Positions 1 to 8,031 of a stretch of 64,000 nt of DNA are shown here, piece by piece (within the stretch, counting starts at the first letter, position 1; each line of letters starts with the position of its first letter). Both the position numbers and the translations under genes were made by a program. The notes under the pieces are model-generated. The model saw nothing but the letters and a program-made list of their open reading frames with translations. It was not told the origin of the DNA and made no database searches. Source of the stretch: Deltaproteobacteria bacterium HGW-Deltaproteobacteria-12 (GTDB lineage: Bacteria; Desulfobacterota; Syntrophia; Syntrophales; Smithellaceae); contig PHBK01000003.1 in assembly GCA_002840565.1 (NCBI GenBank), positions 133,722 to 197,721 on the forward strand. The letters run 5' to 3'.

Positions 1-27
1 ATTGCATTCATATTCATAGGTCGGCAT
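1..27 (-). CDS. FmdB-like zinc-ribbon protein (partial, N-terminus only)
   Basis: The first nine codons of a minus-strand gene that runs off the left edge read MPTYEYECN. This matches the start of the small FmdB-family zinc-ribbon proteins, which open MPTYEY-x-C. An AAAGGA ribosome-binding site sits just before the ATG and overlaps the end of the upstream MinD-like gene, so it is probably the next gene of that operon. Only the family start is visible; the remaining cysteines lie outside the window. Confidence 0.65.
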
Positions 28-29
28 TT

Positions 30-878
30 TTATATCCTTTCTTTCTTTTTAAATTTGCTTATTTTTACCATCAGGTTCTCAAAAAGTTTGCGATATTCCG
101 GCAACGCATCAACCATCATGATTCCCCGGGAATAGGCCTCGGCAATCCGGCGGTCGTCCGGTATCTCCAGTAAAACGGGGATGTTTTCCTTTTCGCAATA
201 ATGGTGTACGCGGTCATCTCCGCTGCCCATCCGGTTGATAATGACGCCGAAGGGAATTTTCAGTTCGCGCACCATGTCCACGGCAAGCGCAAGATCGTTC
301 AGGCCAAACGGCGTTGGTTCCGTAACCAGCAAGATCATATCCGTATCCCGAATGGTGGCAATGACCGGGCATGATGTTCCCGGAGGCGCATCCAGAATAG
401 CCGGAAGATTATTATGCAGGTGCTCTTTGACTGCTCGGATCAGCGGTGGCGCCATGGCTACACCGACATCCAGTCTCCCGCCAATGAGGGTGATTTTTTC
501 CGACGTCAGTGTTTCGACCACACCGATGCGGCGGCCGACCTCCGTTATTGCTTTTGGAGGACAGACACGTGTACAACCACCGCAGCCGTGGCACATTTCC
601 GGGAATATTAACGGCGCCGTTCCAAATGTGACAATGGCGTGGTATTCACAAAATTTGCTGCATTCGCCGCAGCTGTTGCAAAGCGATTCATCAACCTGGG
701 GAATCGGAATCGTCACGATTTCTTCTCTGACCTTGTCTCCCTTAAGAAACAGATGGGCGTTAGGCTCTTCTACGTCGCAGTCTAAAAGTAGGACATGGTT
801 GCCCATCGCACGTGCTAGATTAACTGCTACGGTGGTTTTGCCGGTTCCTCCTTTGCCGGAAGCGATAGCAATTTTCAC
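30..878 (-). CDS. MinD/Mrp-type P-loop ATPase with inserted 2x[4Fe-4S] ferredoxin domain
   Basis: A 282-residue cytoplasmic ATPase. A deviant Walker A motif (GKGGTGKTT, residues 8-16) opens the protein. A ferredoxin-like insert follows with two CxxCxxCxxxC clusters at C67/C70/C73/C77 and C96/C99/C102/C106. This is the MinD-superfamily type with inserted ferredoxin, related to Mrp/NBP35 Fe-S carriers; the exact client is not known. The start overlaps the stop of the upstream membrane protein by ATGA, implying translational coupling. NifX-like neighbours suggest a role in building or moving a metal or Fe-S cofactor, which is inference. Confidence 0.9.
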   Translation of the reverse strand: MKIAIASGKGGTGKTTVAVNLARAMGNHVLLLDCDVEEPNAHLFLKGDKVREEIVTIPIPQVDESLCNSCGECSKFCEYHAIVTFGTAPLIFPEMCHGCGGCTRVCPPKAITEVGRRIGVVETLTSEKITLIGGRLDVGVAMAPPLIRAVKEHLHNNLPAILDAPPGTSCPVIATIRDTDMILLVTEPTPFGLNDLALAVDMVRELKIPFGVIINRMGSGDDRVHHYCEKENIPVLLEIPDDRRIAEAYSRGIMMVDALPEYRKLFENLMVKISKFKKKERI

Positions 879-1516
879 GTTTTGCCTCCATAAGAAAAAG
901 GAATAGAATGATTGTCTTTTCTTTCTTTAATCCAGAGCAAGGGAAAAACTATGTCGCTGGTGCAGCAGGGCACCCAGACCGCTAAGAACAGAAAGACGGC
1001 GATCAAAATCGTAGTGACAACATCGATAGACGTTCCCAGTGCCATTAAAACATGAAACAGCGACGCCCACGTGCTGAGCAGCACATGTCCCGCGTGGGGA
1101 ATTCTGGTGTGGGAGATAAAATAGCCCAGCGCAATGCCGACCAATGCCAGGGGGTTCACTATCCACCATTTTTCGATAAAGCCCAAGTGAACTCCGCGAT
1201 AAGGAAGGTTAAGCAGCCATTCTCCCGCAAAAGGAATGAGCGAATCGCTTAAAGTGGCAATGCCGACCGAACCGAAATATCCAATAAGAATCGTTCGCCA
1301 AATGCCTTCGCCTGAGTGCATCCGGTACATCGCTGTGGTTACCAGGGCACTGATCAGCACATGCAGAGGATGCATCGTCCAGAATAACGTGGACGAAATT
1401 TCCCGTGGTATCCGAAATTGTATAAATGCGGCCATAATGACAATGCCGGTTACGGTTCCAAATGCCGTAAAGGGGGCATGAGTTCGAAGTTCGGTCGCAA
1501 TTCCAGGTGCTTTCAT
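875..1516 (-). CDS. Multi-pass membrane protein of unknown function
   Basis: A 213-residue protein with about five or six hydrophobic segments, so an integral membrane protein. I do not recognise a characterised family. Visible features are an HPLHV motif in the first third, conserved-looking aromatic and glycine-rich turns, and a PCCTSD motif near residues 183-188 at the membrane edge. Paired cysteines and histidines in membrane segments would suit metal or thiol chemistry, but this is a guess. It is locked by ATGA overlaps between trmO upstream and the MinD-ferredoxin ATPase downstream, so the three proteins are made together. Confidence 0.75.
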   Translation of the reverse strand: MKAPGIATELRTHAPFTAFGTVTGIVIMAAFIQFRIPREISSTLFWTMHPLHVLISALVTTAMYRMHSGEGIWRTILIGYFGSVGIATLSDSLIPFAGEWLLNLPYRGVHLGFIEKWWIVNPLALVGIALGYFISHTRIPHAGHVLLSTWASLFHVLMALGTSIDVVTTILIAVFLFLAVWVPCCTSDIVFPLLWIKERKDNHSIPFSYGGKT

Positions 1517-2007
1517 GATCTTTTATACCCGCGCTTCCCACGTTTTTGAGCAGTATGTTCATCCACCTCGTCCTGCCAGCCGTTTCTTTTTACAGCGTGC
1601 AGATCGAATTTAGCCGTGTAGGGCTTGATGTCCAGAAGTGGTGTACCATCTAAAATATCCACATTGTTCAGATACAAAATATTTCCATCAATGCCGACAA
1701 GTTCCACTACACTCAGACCAAGGGCATTGGGTCGGCATGGCGCCCGTGTTGCAAACACCCCCCGTTCAACATCTTGTAGAAACGGTTTAACAATCAGTTT
1801 GGCCTTTGGTAACTGATGAAAATGATACAGCAGATAAATATGAGAAAAACCGTCCAGGTCTTTTAAGCCTTCGGCATATTCCGGGAAAATTTCCATATAC
1901 CCTTTGCATCCTTTGGCATAAACAGGCTGGATAGGCGTTTTCTCTGCAATCGAGTGTTCACTGTGGATAATGCCGATAGACGAATAAAGAATATCGCACG
2001 GATTCAT
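1513..2007 (-). CDS. trmO: tRNA (adenine(37)-N6)-methyltransferase, TrmO/TsaA family
   Basis: 164 residues, the usual length for the single-domain TrmO/YaeB beta-barrel fold. Family segments are visible: an N-terminal IGIIHSE strand, LKDLDGFSHIYLLYHFH, and RAPCRPNALGLSVVELVGIDG, which forms the S-adenosylmethionine pocket. E. coli TrmO N6-methylates t6A37 in threonine tRNA. It overlaps its neighbours on both sides by ATGA. Archaeal and anaerobe homologues often sit among metal-cofactor genes, so a different substrate here is possible. Confidence 0.88.
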   Translation of the reverse strand: MNPCDILYSSIGIIHSEHSIAEKTPIQPVYAKGCKGYMEIFPEYAEGLKDLDGFSHIYLLYHFHQLPKAKLIVKPFLQDVERGVFATRAPCRPNALGLSVVELVGIDGNILYLNNVDILDGTPLLDIKPYTAKFDLHAVKRNGWQDEVDEHTAQKRGKRGYKRS

Positions 2008-2366
2008 GCCCAGTGTCCTTCTACATCGGCGGTCGAAGCTTCCACAAGCTTGCCGGTCCGGTATTGATCCAGCGCTTCGGCCACACTAGCGGCGGAGGTG
2101 TTGTAAATTTTAATGCCGGCCGCCGCAAGGACACGAAACGCTTTTGGACCGCAATGTCCGGTGACCAGCGCTTTGACGCCCGAACGGGCGATGTTTTGTG
2201 CAGATTGGATGCCGGCGCCCTGTGCGGCGTTAAGATTTTGTTCGTTATCCAGAATCTCAAAGGTTTTGGCTTCTGAATCATAAATAAGAAATTTCAGCGC
2301 GCGTCCAAAACGGCTGTCCAAAGGTGCGCTTAGGTCGTTTCCCGATGTGGTTAATGCTATTTTCAT
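2004..2366 (-). CDS. NifX/NifB-C-terminal-like (dinitrogenase Fe-Mo cofactor family) protein 1
   Basis: From the ATG at 2366 the protein is 120 residues with a GGGGAT ribosome-binding site; an ATG at 2456 would add 30 unrelated residues. The fold is the NifX/NafY/NifB C-terminal domain: MKIALTTSGNDLSAPLDSRFGRALKFLIYD at the N-terminus and GVKALVTGHCGPKAFRVLAAAGIKIY in the middle, with a cysteine in GHCGP. Such proteins hold Fe-S or Fe-Mo cofactor precursors in nitrogen fixers. No nif structural genes are present, so the cargo is unknown. One of three paralogues in the first 8 kb. Confidence 0.9.
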   Translation of the reverse strand: MKIALTTSGNDLSAPLDSRFGRALKFLIYDSEAKTFEILDNEQNLNAAQGAGIQSAQNIARSGVKALVTGHCGPKAFRVLAAAGIKIYNTSAASVAEALDQYRTGKLVEASTADVEGHWA

Positions 2367-2495
2367 TTTTTTATCCCCATTATGATAATTATTGGCAGCG
2401 CCAGCGCAAAGCGTTGAGAATTGCGCCGCCGCCGTCCGGGCGCGGATATAATCCACGCCTATGTTGGCTGTCCGTCTGACCGGCAGATATTGTTT

Positions 2496-2843
2496 CTAGT
2501 CTTGAGCTGTCAATTCGTCCAGCCGCTTTCTAATGGCGTTCATTTCGGCCTGTAAATATGCGGCCTGACTTTTTAAGGCCTGCTTTTCCGCTTCCGGATC
2601 GACTGCCGCTGCGGGGCCTCCAAACCAGGCTTTGCCCGGCACGCCAGTAGCAAAAAATCGATTACGAAAACCGAACCCGCCGCAGCGTCCGCCGAAACCA
2701 AATCCTCGTCCGAAGCCAGCCCTCAAACCGCGCCTTCCGGCGTTATTCGCATATCCCGGCATCTCAAGGCCGGCACAGAAGCCTGCCCCCCTGCCTGTCG
2801 ATGGTCCCATTCCCATGGGACCTGTTGCATCTCCTCTTGGCAT
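2496..2843 (-). CDS. DUF5320-family Gly-rich small protein
   Basis: 115 residues from the ATG at 2843, which has a strong AAAGGAGG site; the reading frame extends 21 bases further without a good start. The protein begins MPRGDATGPMGMGPSTGRG, typical of DUF5320. It continues with a Gly/Arg/Phe-rich middle and ends in a predicted coiled coil of about 40 residues (EAEKQALKSQAAYLQAEMNA). Members are commonly found beside NifX-like and MinD-ferredoxin genes in anaerobes. Function is unknown. Confidence 0.82.
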   Translation of the reverse strand: MPRGDATGPMGMGPSTGRGAGFCAGLEMPGYANNAGRRGLRAGFGRGFGFGGRCGGFGFRNRFFATGVPGKAWFGGPAAAVDPEAEKQALKSQAAYLQAEMNAIRKRLDELTAQD

Positions 2844-2874
2844 AATAAAAATCCTCCTTTCCAAGTTTGTTTCT

Positions 2875-3081
2875 CTATTCCCTTATCATCGCCGTCTTGC
2901 ACTTCGGACACTGAACCTGCGTGCAGGGAATGCCTCGTTCGTGCGGTTGGGTATGCCCACACTGTGGGCACCGGCAATTACCTCCCGCGCCTCCTGCAAG
3001 CAGCCCTCCCTTACGTCCCCGGCCACCTCCCAGTCCCTGTCCGCCTCCATTTCCTCTTCCACTGCGATTGGTTCCATTCAT
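2875..3081 (-). CDS. Small Gly-rich protein with C-terminal zinc ribbon
   Basis: 68 residues. The first half is almost all Gly, Arg and Asn; the second half holds two CxxC pairs (CPQCGHTQPHERGIPC and CPKC), a rubredoxin-like zinc-ribbon arrangement. An AGGAGAAAGG site precedes the ATG at 3081. It lies 31 bases before the DUF5320 gene in the same direction and is a usual companion of it. Metal binding is likely from the cysteines; the role is unknown. Confidence 0.75.
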   Translation of the reverse strand: MNGTNRSGRGNGGGQGLGGGRGRKGGLLAGGAGGNCRCPQCGHTQPHERGIPCTQVQCPKCKTAMIRE

Positions 3082-3157
3082 TGGCCTTTCTCCTCCATGT
3101 ATGAGCGTTTCTTTTTACCTTTGTTCGTAAGACCTTAAAACGGCTTTTCCATAGCCA

Positions 3158-3706
3158 TCAGAAAACAAAGACCGCCGCCGCCAAAACGGTGGTGTAGCCT
3201 TTGGTTTTCAAAACGCACGATTGTGTCGTATTCCGAGTTCCGACTATTTTCCCGCTGATTTTGAATAATTCTTTTTTTTCATCCCAGCTTTCATCGACGT
3301 TAAAATCGATGCCCAGTGTCGAGGCCAACATTGCCGCTGCAAGATCTTCTGCATAGTCACCTGTCTGCCGTTCGGTGCATCCGAAGGCATGATGTTCACT
3401 GATATAGCCATATGCTTTTTTGTCTACCGGTATGGCGCAACCAACGGATGCAGATATCAGCCGCCGCGGTTCATCGCTGCAACAGCGGCTCATTACACAA
3501 AAAGTGATAGTTCCCGGTTGAAGCTTTTTCAGCCCTTCCGCCCGCGAGATAATTCGGCAATAAGGCGGCATGATACTTGATACCTGGACGAGATTGCATT
3601 TTTCTATGCCTGCGTCACGCAGTGCCAGTTCAAAAGAATGAAGTTGTTCTCTATGGGTGCCGACACCTTTGGTGAAGAATATTTCTTTGGGAATAAATTG
3701 TTTCAA
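3158..3706 (-). CDS. pdaD: Pyruvoyl-dependent arginine decarboxylase (PdaD-like)
   Basis: Decarboxylates arginine to agmatine after self-cleavage. I prefer the TTG at 3706, which has AGGAGAG six bases upstream and gives MKQFIPKEIFFTKGVGTHREQ, matching the family start; an upstream TTG at 3727 would add seven residues. The cleavage site is the Ser43-Ser44 pair in LVQVSSIMPP, where the second serine becomes the pyruvoyl group. The 182-residue length is normal. It sits between NifX-like and DUF5320 genes, an unusual setting for polyamine synthesis. Confidence 0.88.
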   Translation of the reverse strand: MKQFIPKEIFFTKGVGTHREQLHSFELALRDAGIEKCNLVQVSSIMPPYCRIISRAEGLKKLQPGTITFCVMSRCCSDEPRRLISASVGCAIPVDKKAYGYISEHHAFGCTERQTGDYAEDLAAAMLASTLGIDFNVDESWDEKKELFKISGKIVGTRNTTQSCVLKTKGYTTVLAAAVFVF

Positions 3707-3766
3707 TATTTCTCTCCTGACGCTCAAGCATTAAATATAATGACTTTCCATTGAGTGGGCCGCATA

Positions 3767-4159
3767 TCAACTAATGATGTTTCCTCTCCGGCGATTCTGT
3801 CTGCGATTACGCGCGCAGCAGCGTCTCTGACAGCCGGGCAGGGCAAAGGCGGCTTGATCCAGATCGCCGTTTTGATAAGCGGCCAGAACTTCTTCCACTG
3901 GCCCTCTTACAAAAGCATGTACCTTTATGCCCAGAGACGTAAGCGAAGCTTCGAGAGGCCGGGAAATCGCGCCGCAAATCAGGACATCGATTTGCTTTTC
4001 CTTGATCTGGCTTGCCCATTTCGCAACATCTGCCGCATTCATTTTAACTGCTGCTTTTTTTCGCTCATTCGTGCCGTCGGATTCCAAAACCAATAACTGA
4101 TCGGCGGTATCAAAAACAGTGGAGATATAATCTTTCCATACGGACAGGGCGATCTTCAT
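3767..4159 (-). CDS. NifX-like (dinitrogenase Fe-Mo cofactor family) protein 2
   Basis: 130 residues with the NifX fold: MKIALSVWKDYISTVFDTADQLLVLE at the start and DVLICGAISRPLEASLTSLGIKVHAF in the middle, followed by a basic, Cys-containing tail (GCQRRCCARNRRQNRRRG). It is the first gene of the minus-strand operon that runs to the left edge, and a near-consensus sigma-54 promoter lies about 50 bases upstream. The basic Cys-rich tail is unlike the other two paralogues and might bind a cluster or nucleic acid. Confidence 0.85.
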   Translation of the reverse strand: MKIALSVWKDYISTVFDTADQLLVLESDGTNERKKAAVKMNAADVAKWASQIKEKQIDVLICGAISRPLEASLTSLGIKVHAFVRGPVEEVLAAYQNGDLDQAAFALPGCQRRCCARNRRQNRRRGNIIS

Positions 4160-4536
4160 TCTTTTATGCCTTTTCGGTCTGGGATGGTATTGCCATTTTC
4201 TTTCATGCCTTTGGTTATTTGCAAGGAAAGTGCCAAGGGAGCGGTTTTTTAATTAAGCCAGGAATAATAATGGTTTGCTATAAAGCAGAACTTCTCTTGG
4301 TGAAATTTAGTTGCAATAATACAACTTTCGTTGCGACTGTATCGCAGAAATGCAACTTTTGATAAGAGTCTTTTTTTGCATTGATCATGTCGCCCACTTC
4401 CTTCTTGTTTTAATATTATTTGGCATACATTCTTGAATAGAAAAAATAATAATAAATTCTAAAAATTATTCTTTGACATTTTCCTGCTTTTATTAACTTA
4501 TATATTGCTATTTGAAATTCAACGACGGTTAAATAA
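4160..4536. other. AT-rich divergent intergenic region between nifX-like gene 2 and moaA
   Basis: 377 bases without a gene. It holds the minus-strand sigma-54 promoter (4218-4236) and, about 110 bases upstream of it, a perfect TGCGA-N5-TCGCA inverted repeat at 4332-4346 inside a wider GTTGC...GCAAC repeat (4330-4356). The distance suits an enhancer site for a sigma-54 activator. For the plus-strand moaA there is only a TTGACA at 4473-4478 with poorly spaced -10 candidates. The rest is plain AT-rich sequence. Confidence 0.6.
4218..4236 (-). promoter_or_regulatory. Sigma-54 (-24/-12) promoter of the NifX-MinD operon
   Basis: On the minus strand the sequence reads TTGGCACTTTCCTTGCA. The GG at -24 (4234-4233) and the GC at -12 (4222-4221) have the exact spacing needed for sigma-54 polymerase. 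Transcription would begin near 4210, about 50 bases before the NifX-like start at 4159. The PAS-type sigma-54 activator at 6255-7616 is the nearest candidate regulator. Confidence 0.75.
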
Positions 4537-5535
4537 ATGCTTAAGGATAACTATTTAAGGACACACAACTATCTCCGGGTGTCCGTTACTGACAGATGCA
4601 ATCTCAGATGCAGGTATTGTATGCCCCCGGAGGGTGTGAAGTTTATGACTCATGATGAAGTATTGAGAAACGAGGAGTTTGTAAAACTTATTGATATTTT
4701 TATCAGGATGGGCATAAAAAAGATAAGATTTACAGGGGGAGAGCCTCTTATCCGCAAGGGTTTTTTCGATATAATTTCAGCAAATGTTAAAATGCATCCT
4801 GAAATTGATCTGTGCGTAACAACAAACGGAACACTCCTGGAAGAACATATTGCCGACCTGAAAAAATATAATGTAAAAAAACTGAATATAAGCCTCGATA
4901 CAATGTCCCGTGAAAAATTTCATTCATTAACCGGTGCAGATCATTTCAATACGGTAATAAACAACATAGAAAGATCGCTGAGCGCCGGTTTCTTCGATAT
5001 TAAAATAAACGGCGTACTCCTTAAAGGCACCTTAGAGGAAATTGACGATTTTCTCGACTACTTCGCTGATAAAAATATTACACTACGATTTATAGAGAGA
5101 ATGCCTGTAACGGAACAGGATGAGTTTAATGAATTCATCCCGTCAGAGAAACTTATCCGGATACTTGGCAGCAAGGGAGAGCTTATAAGAAAAAATGGCG
5201 ATGATACAGGCGTCTCTTTGCGATATGATCTTAAATATAAAAACAGAAACATCCGAATTGGAGTGATCCCTCCCGTGACGCACAGATTCTGCGCCACATG
5301 CAGCCGATTAAGAATAGCAGCCGACGGCAAGTTTAAAACATGTCTTCACTCAAACACACTCTATAATCTGAAGTATTTGCTGAGAAGCGGCGCAGACGAA
5401 ACAAATATTATTGAATATATTATTTCAGCAATAAAGGAAAAAGGAGAAGGCCACAATATTAAATGTACTGCGGATAATACAGGGTGCAAATCAATCACGG
5501 CCGGGATTAATTCGATGTCAAGTATCGGAGGGTAG
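4537..5535 (+). CDS. moaA: GTP 3',8-cyclase (radical SAM, molybdenum cofactor biosynthesis)
   Basis: 332 residues, full length for MoaA, which with MoaC makes cyclic pyranopterin monophosphate. The radical SAM cluster motif CNLRCRYC starts at residue 22. The second cluster is in CATCSRLRIAADGKFKTC near the C-terminus, and the chain ends in the diagnostic GG. FTGGEPL and LNISLDT match the family. No other Moco gene is in the window. The gene is visibly more AT-rich, with many AAA, ATA and AAT codons, than its neighbours, suggesting separate acquisition. Confidence 0.92.
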   Translation: MLKDNYLRTHNYLRVSVTDRCNLRCRYCMPPEGVKFMTHDEVLRNEEFVKLIDIFIRMGIKKIRFTGGEPLIRKGFFDIISANVKMHPEIDLCVTTNGTLLEEHIADLKKYNVKKLNISLDTMSREKFHSLTGADHFNTVINNIERSLSAGFFDIKINGVLLKGTLEEIDDFLDYFADKNITLRFIERMPVTEQDEFNEFIPSEKLIRILGSKGELIRKNGDDTGVSLRYDLKYKNRNIRIGVIPPVTHRFCATCSRLRIAADGKFKTCLHSNTLYNLKYLLRSGADETNIIEYIISAIKEKGEGHNIKCTADNTGCKSITAGINSMSSIGG

Positions 5536-5672
5536 CTGCTTAAACGCTGCGAGTCTCTCCTGATGGTGATCTTTTCTCGCGAAATGATAAATCGTGAGAT
5601 AATTCGCATCCCATTTACACAGTTAGATTTACACTTCCCAAAATTGCGGCATTAATCATTCTTGATTAACAA

Positions 5673-6104
5673 TCATCTGAGTTTCTTTTTCACGGCATAA
5701 TTCCTCAGGGATTTGTGAAATGTTGTGGCTGCCAGAAGAGCGCAATGTTCGGATTCTTCGGGCATGCCGCCAAGATGTTCCAGTATCGAGATCTGATTGA
5801 TTTTGATGCAATCCCTGACTAGTCGGCCCTTGGCCATGACCGTGGTCGCTGAAACTGCGGCGTGGGAAGTCATGCAACCGTCGGTTGTGTATGAGATGTC
5901 TTCAATCTTATCGTTTCTGATCCGGAGAAATATTTCCACTGTATCTCCGCAAGGGCCCGTTACCTTTCCATAGCCGTCGGGTTTATTCATGACGCCGTAA
6001 TTTCTTGGATTGTCCCCGTAGTCCCAAACTTTATCTGAAAAGCAGCCGCTGATCTTTTTCATAAGGAGATCAATCATATCCCTCTTTATTTTGTCTTCTT
6101 CCAT
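5673..6104 (-). CDS. NifU/IscU-like Fe-S cluster assembly scaffold
   Basis: 143 residues of the IscU/NifU N-terminal fold. The three cluster-ligand cysteines are present in GPCGDT, DGCMTS and EHCALL, with the usual DNPRNYG near residue 31. No NifS or IscS lies nearby, so sulfur must come from elsewhere. It is isolated between moaA and the sigma-54 activator and may serve the same cofactor pathway as the NifX-like proteins. Confidence 0.9.
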   Translation of the reverse strand: MEEDKIKRDMIDLLMKKISGCFSDKVWDYGDNPRNYGVMNKPDGYGKVTGPCGDTVEIFLRIRNDKIEDISYTTDGCMTSHAAVSATTVMAKGRLVRDCIKINQISILEHLGGMPEESEHCALLAATTFHKSLRNYAVKKKLR

Positions 6105-6254
6105 GGTGCAATCCCTTTTTATGTAATAATTTGCTTTCTCTGCAACTCCCTTTCGCGATTGATCCGCGGCGGATGGCGATTCGACTAAAAAGAAGCACCA
6201 AGCGATTCAGTCGTTCCTTAAATGCAGTCGAGCAAGCGCAACATTAAAAAATGG

Positions 6255-7616
6255 TTATTTCGGAACAGCAAGTCCGAGGGATTTAATCTTGCGATAAAGC
6301 GTGCTTTTGTGCATGCCCAATTGCCTGGCAGTCTGTGGGCGATTCCAATTGTTTTGTCTAAGGGCGTTATAAAGATAGCTGGATTGCATATCCTTGAGAG
6401 ACTCGGAATCTTTTGGAATGTGGACGGCTGAAGCACCAGCAAAAAGCGATTCCGGCAGGTGCCTCTTTTCGATAAGCCCGGCTTTGCAGATAATAAAAGC
6501 CCTTTCGATAAGATTGGCCAGTTCGCGGATGTTCCCCGGATAGGCATACGACATTAAAACTGCCATAGCCGCATCACTGACTCCGGCGATATTCTTTTTC
6601 TGCAGTGCATTAAAGCGGGCGATGAAATGTTCGATCAGCAAGGGGATGTCTTCCATCCGCTCGCGCAGCGGCGGCAGCGTGATTTTGAAAACATGAATCC
6701 GGTAGAACAGGTCCTCCCGGAAGCGGCCCTGTCGGACAAGTTCCTCAAGATTTTTGTTGGTAGCAGCAATTATGCGCACATTGTGCTGAAGGCTTTCCGT
6801 CGCGCCCAGCGGTTCGTAGGTTTTTTCCTGCAAAACACGCAAAAGCTTCGCCTGCATGGCCGGGGTAATATCTCCGATTTCATCGAGAAAAAGTGTGCCG
6901 TTTTCCGCCAGGCGAAATCGGCCTGGTTTGTCTTTTTTCGCGTCGGTAAATGCACCTGCCTTATATCCGAAAAGTTCCGACTCCAGTAAAGTGTCCGGCA
7001 GTGCGCTGCAATTAACGGCAATAAACGGCTGCTTTTTTCTCGGACTGAGATTATGAATGGCGCGGGCGAAAAGCTCTTTCCCCGTACCGCTCTCCCCTTC
7101 AATCAAAACCGTACTTTGGCTTACGGCGAGGTCGGGAAGCATATCGAAAAGTTGAAGCATCTTGTGGTTTTTCGAGATGATATCCGCAAAAGAATATTTT
7201 GCCTTAATGGCTTTCCGCAGGTCCTCTTCAATACTGATATCCCGAAATGTTTCCACTGCGCCCAGGTGCTCACCGCTCTTGTCGCGCAGCAGCGCGGTGG
7301 AGATGCTGATGGGGATTATTCTGCCTTGGGCATCAATAATATGAATTTTTTTGTTAACGATTGGTTGGCCGGTTTTCATAGTGGTGCGCAGGCAGCAGCT
7401 TTTTTCACAGATATCCGCTTTTAAGACATCCTTGCAAAGTTGGCCGATGGCTTCTTGCCTGGAGACGCCTGTAATCTCTTGCGCTGCCCGGTTGAAGGAT
7501 GTGATGCGCCAGTCCTGGTCCACAGTAAAAACGCCATCCGCAATGGAGTCGAGGATGATATTTTGCTCGTTTCCCAGGTTAAGCGGCAAAGGATACGAGG
7601 AATGTCTGATGCTCAT
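6255..7616 (-). CDS. PAS-domain sigma-54-dependent transcriptional activator
   Basis: 453 residues. A PAS domain covers roughly residues 17-130 and carries four cysteines (C61, C70, C74, C75) that could bind a metal or sense redox. The AAA+ domain has Walker A GESGTGKE (174-181), a GAFTDA sigma-54 contact loop at 221-226 in place of the standard GAFTGA, and Walker B LFLDEIGD. A Fis-type helix-turn-helix closes the protein. It follows a NifX-like gene and DUF134 on the same strand and is the likely activator of the sigma-54 promoter at 4218-4236. Confidence 0.93.
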   Translation of the reverse strand: MSIRHSSYPLPLNLGNEQNIILDSIADGVFTVDQDWRITSFNRAAQEITGVSRQEAIGQLCKDVLKADICEKSCCLRTTMKTGQPIVNKKIHIIDAQGRIIPISISTALLRDKSGEHLGAVETFRDISIEEDLRKAIKAKYSFADIISKNHKMLQLFDMLPDLAVSQSTVLIEGESGTGKELFARAIHNLSPRKKQPFIAVNCSALPDTLLESELFGYKAGAFTDAKKDKPGRFRLAENGTLFLDEIGDITPAMQAKLLRVLQEKTYEPLGATESLQHNVRIIAATNKNLEELVRQGRFREDLFYRIHVFKITLPPLRERMEDIPLLIEHFIARFNALQKKNIAGVSDAAMAVLMSYAYPGNIRELANLIERAFIICKAGLIEKRHLPESLFAGASAVHIPKDSESLKDMQSSYLYNALRQNNWNRPQTARQLGMHKSTLYRKIKSLGLAVPK

Positions 7617-7638
7617 ATGAGAACCTTAATAACCGGCA

Positions 7639-8001
7639 TCAGCCTTCATGACAGCCATGCTCATGCTGTGCACAGGAAATACCGGAATCATTGAGCCTGC
7701 CGGCAAGCCAGCTTTCGGCGACATCTTTCACGTTACCGGAGCAACCGCGCAGAACATCGATGCCCTGGCCGTTCAGCACATTAACCGCTCCCTGTCCCAT
7801 ATTTCCCGCCAGCATTAATGTTACACCCTGCTGCGCCAGTGTCGCGGCGATATTCGATTTGCAGCCGCAGCCGGCGGGTGAGGCAATCTTCTCTTCCGAA
7901 AGTATTTTTCTCTGGTCATCGATAGTGAACACGGTGAAATATTCACAGTGTCCGAAGTGGGCGTCAATCTGGTTCTGAGCTGATGGTAATGCGATTTTCA
8001 T
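7639..8001 (-). CDS. NifX-like (dinitrogenase Fe-Mo cofactor family) protein 3
   Basis: 120 residues from the ATG at 8001, which has a clear GAAGGAG site; a TTG five codons upstream is less likely. The NifX fold is shown by MKIALPSAQNQIDAHFGHCEYFTVF and by GVTLMLAGNMGQGAVNVLNGQGIDV. Extra cysteines occur in AGCGCKSN, RGCSG and a C-terminal CAQHEHGCHEG, giving it the highest metal-binding potential of the three paralogues. It lies between DUF134 and the PAS activator, probably co-transcribed. Confidence 0.9.
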   Translation of the reverse strand: MKIALPSAQNQIDAHFGHCEYFTVFTIDDQRKILSEEKIASPAGCGCKSNIAATLAQQGVTLMLAGNMGQGAVNVLNGQGIDVLRGCSGNVKDVAESWLAGRLNDSGISCAQHEHGCHEG

Positions 8002-8031
8002 GATTTTCTCCTTCAATATGATTAAGATAAT

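Noticed and set aside
235..906. Long plus-strand frame opposite the MinD-ferredoxin gene
   Set aside because: It mirrors a well-supported gene with cluster motifs, has Arg/Ser-rich composition and no ribosome-binding site.
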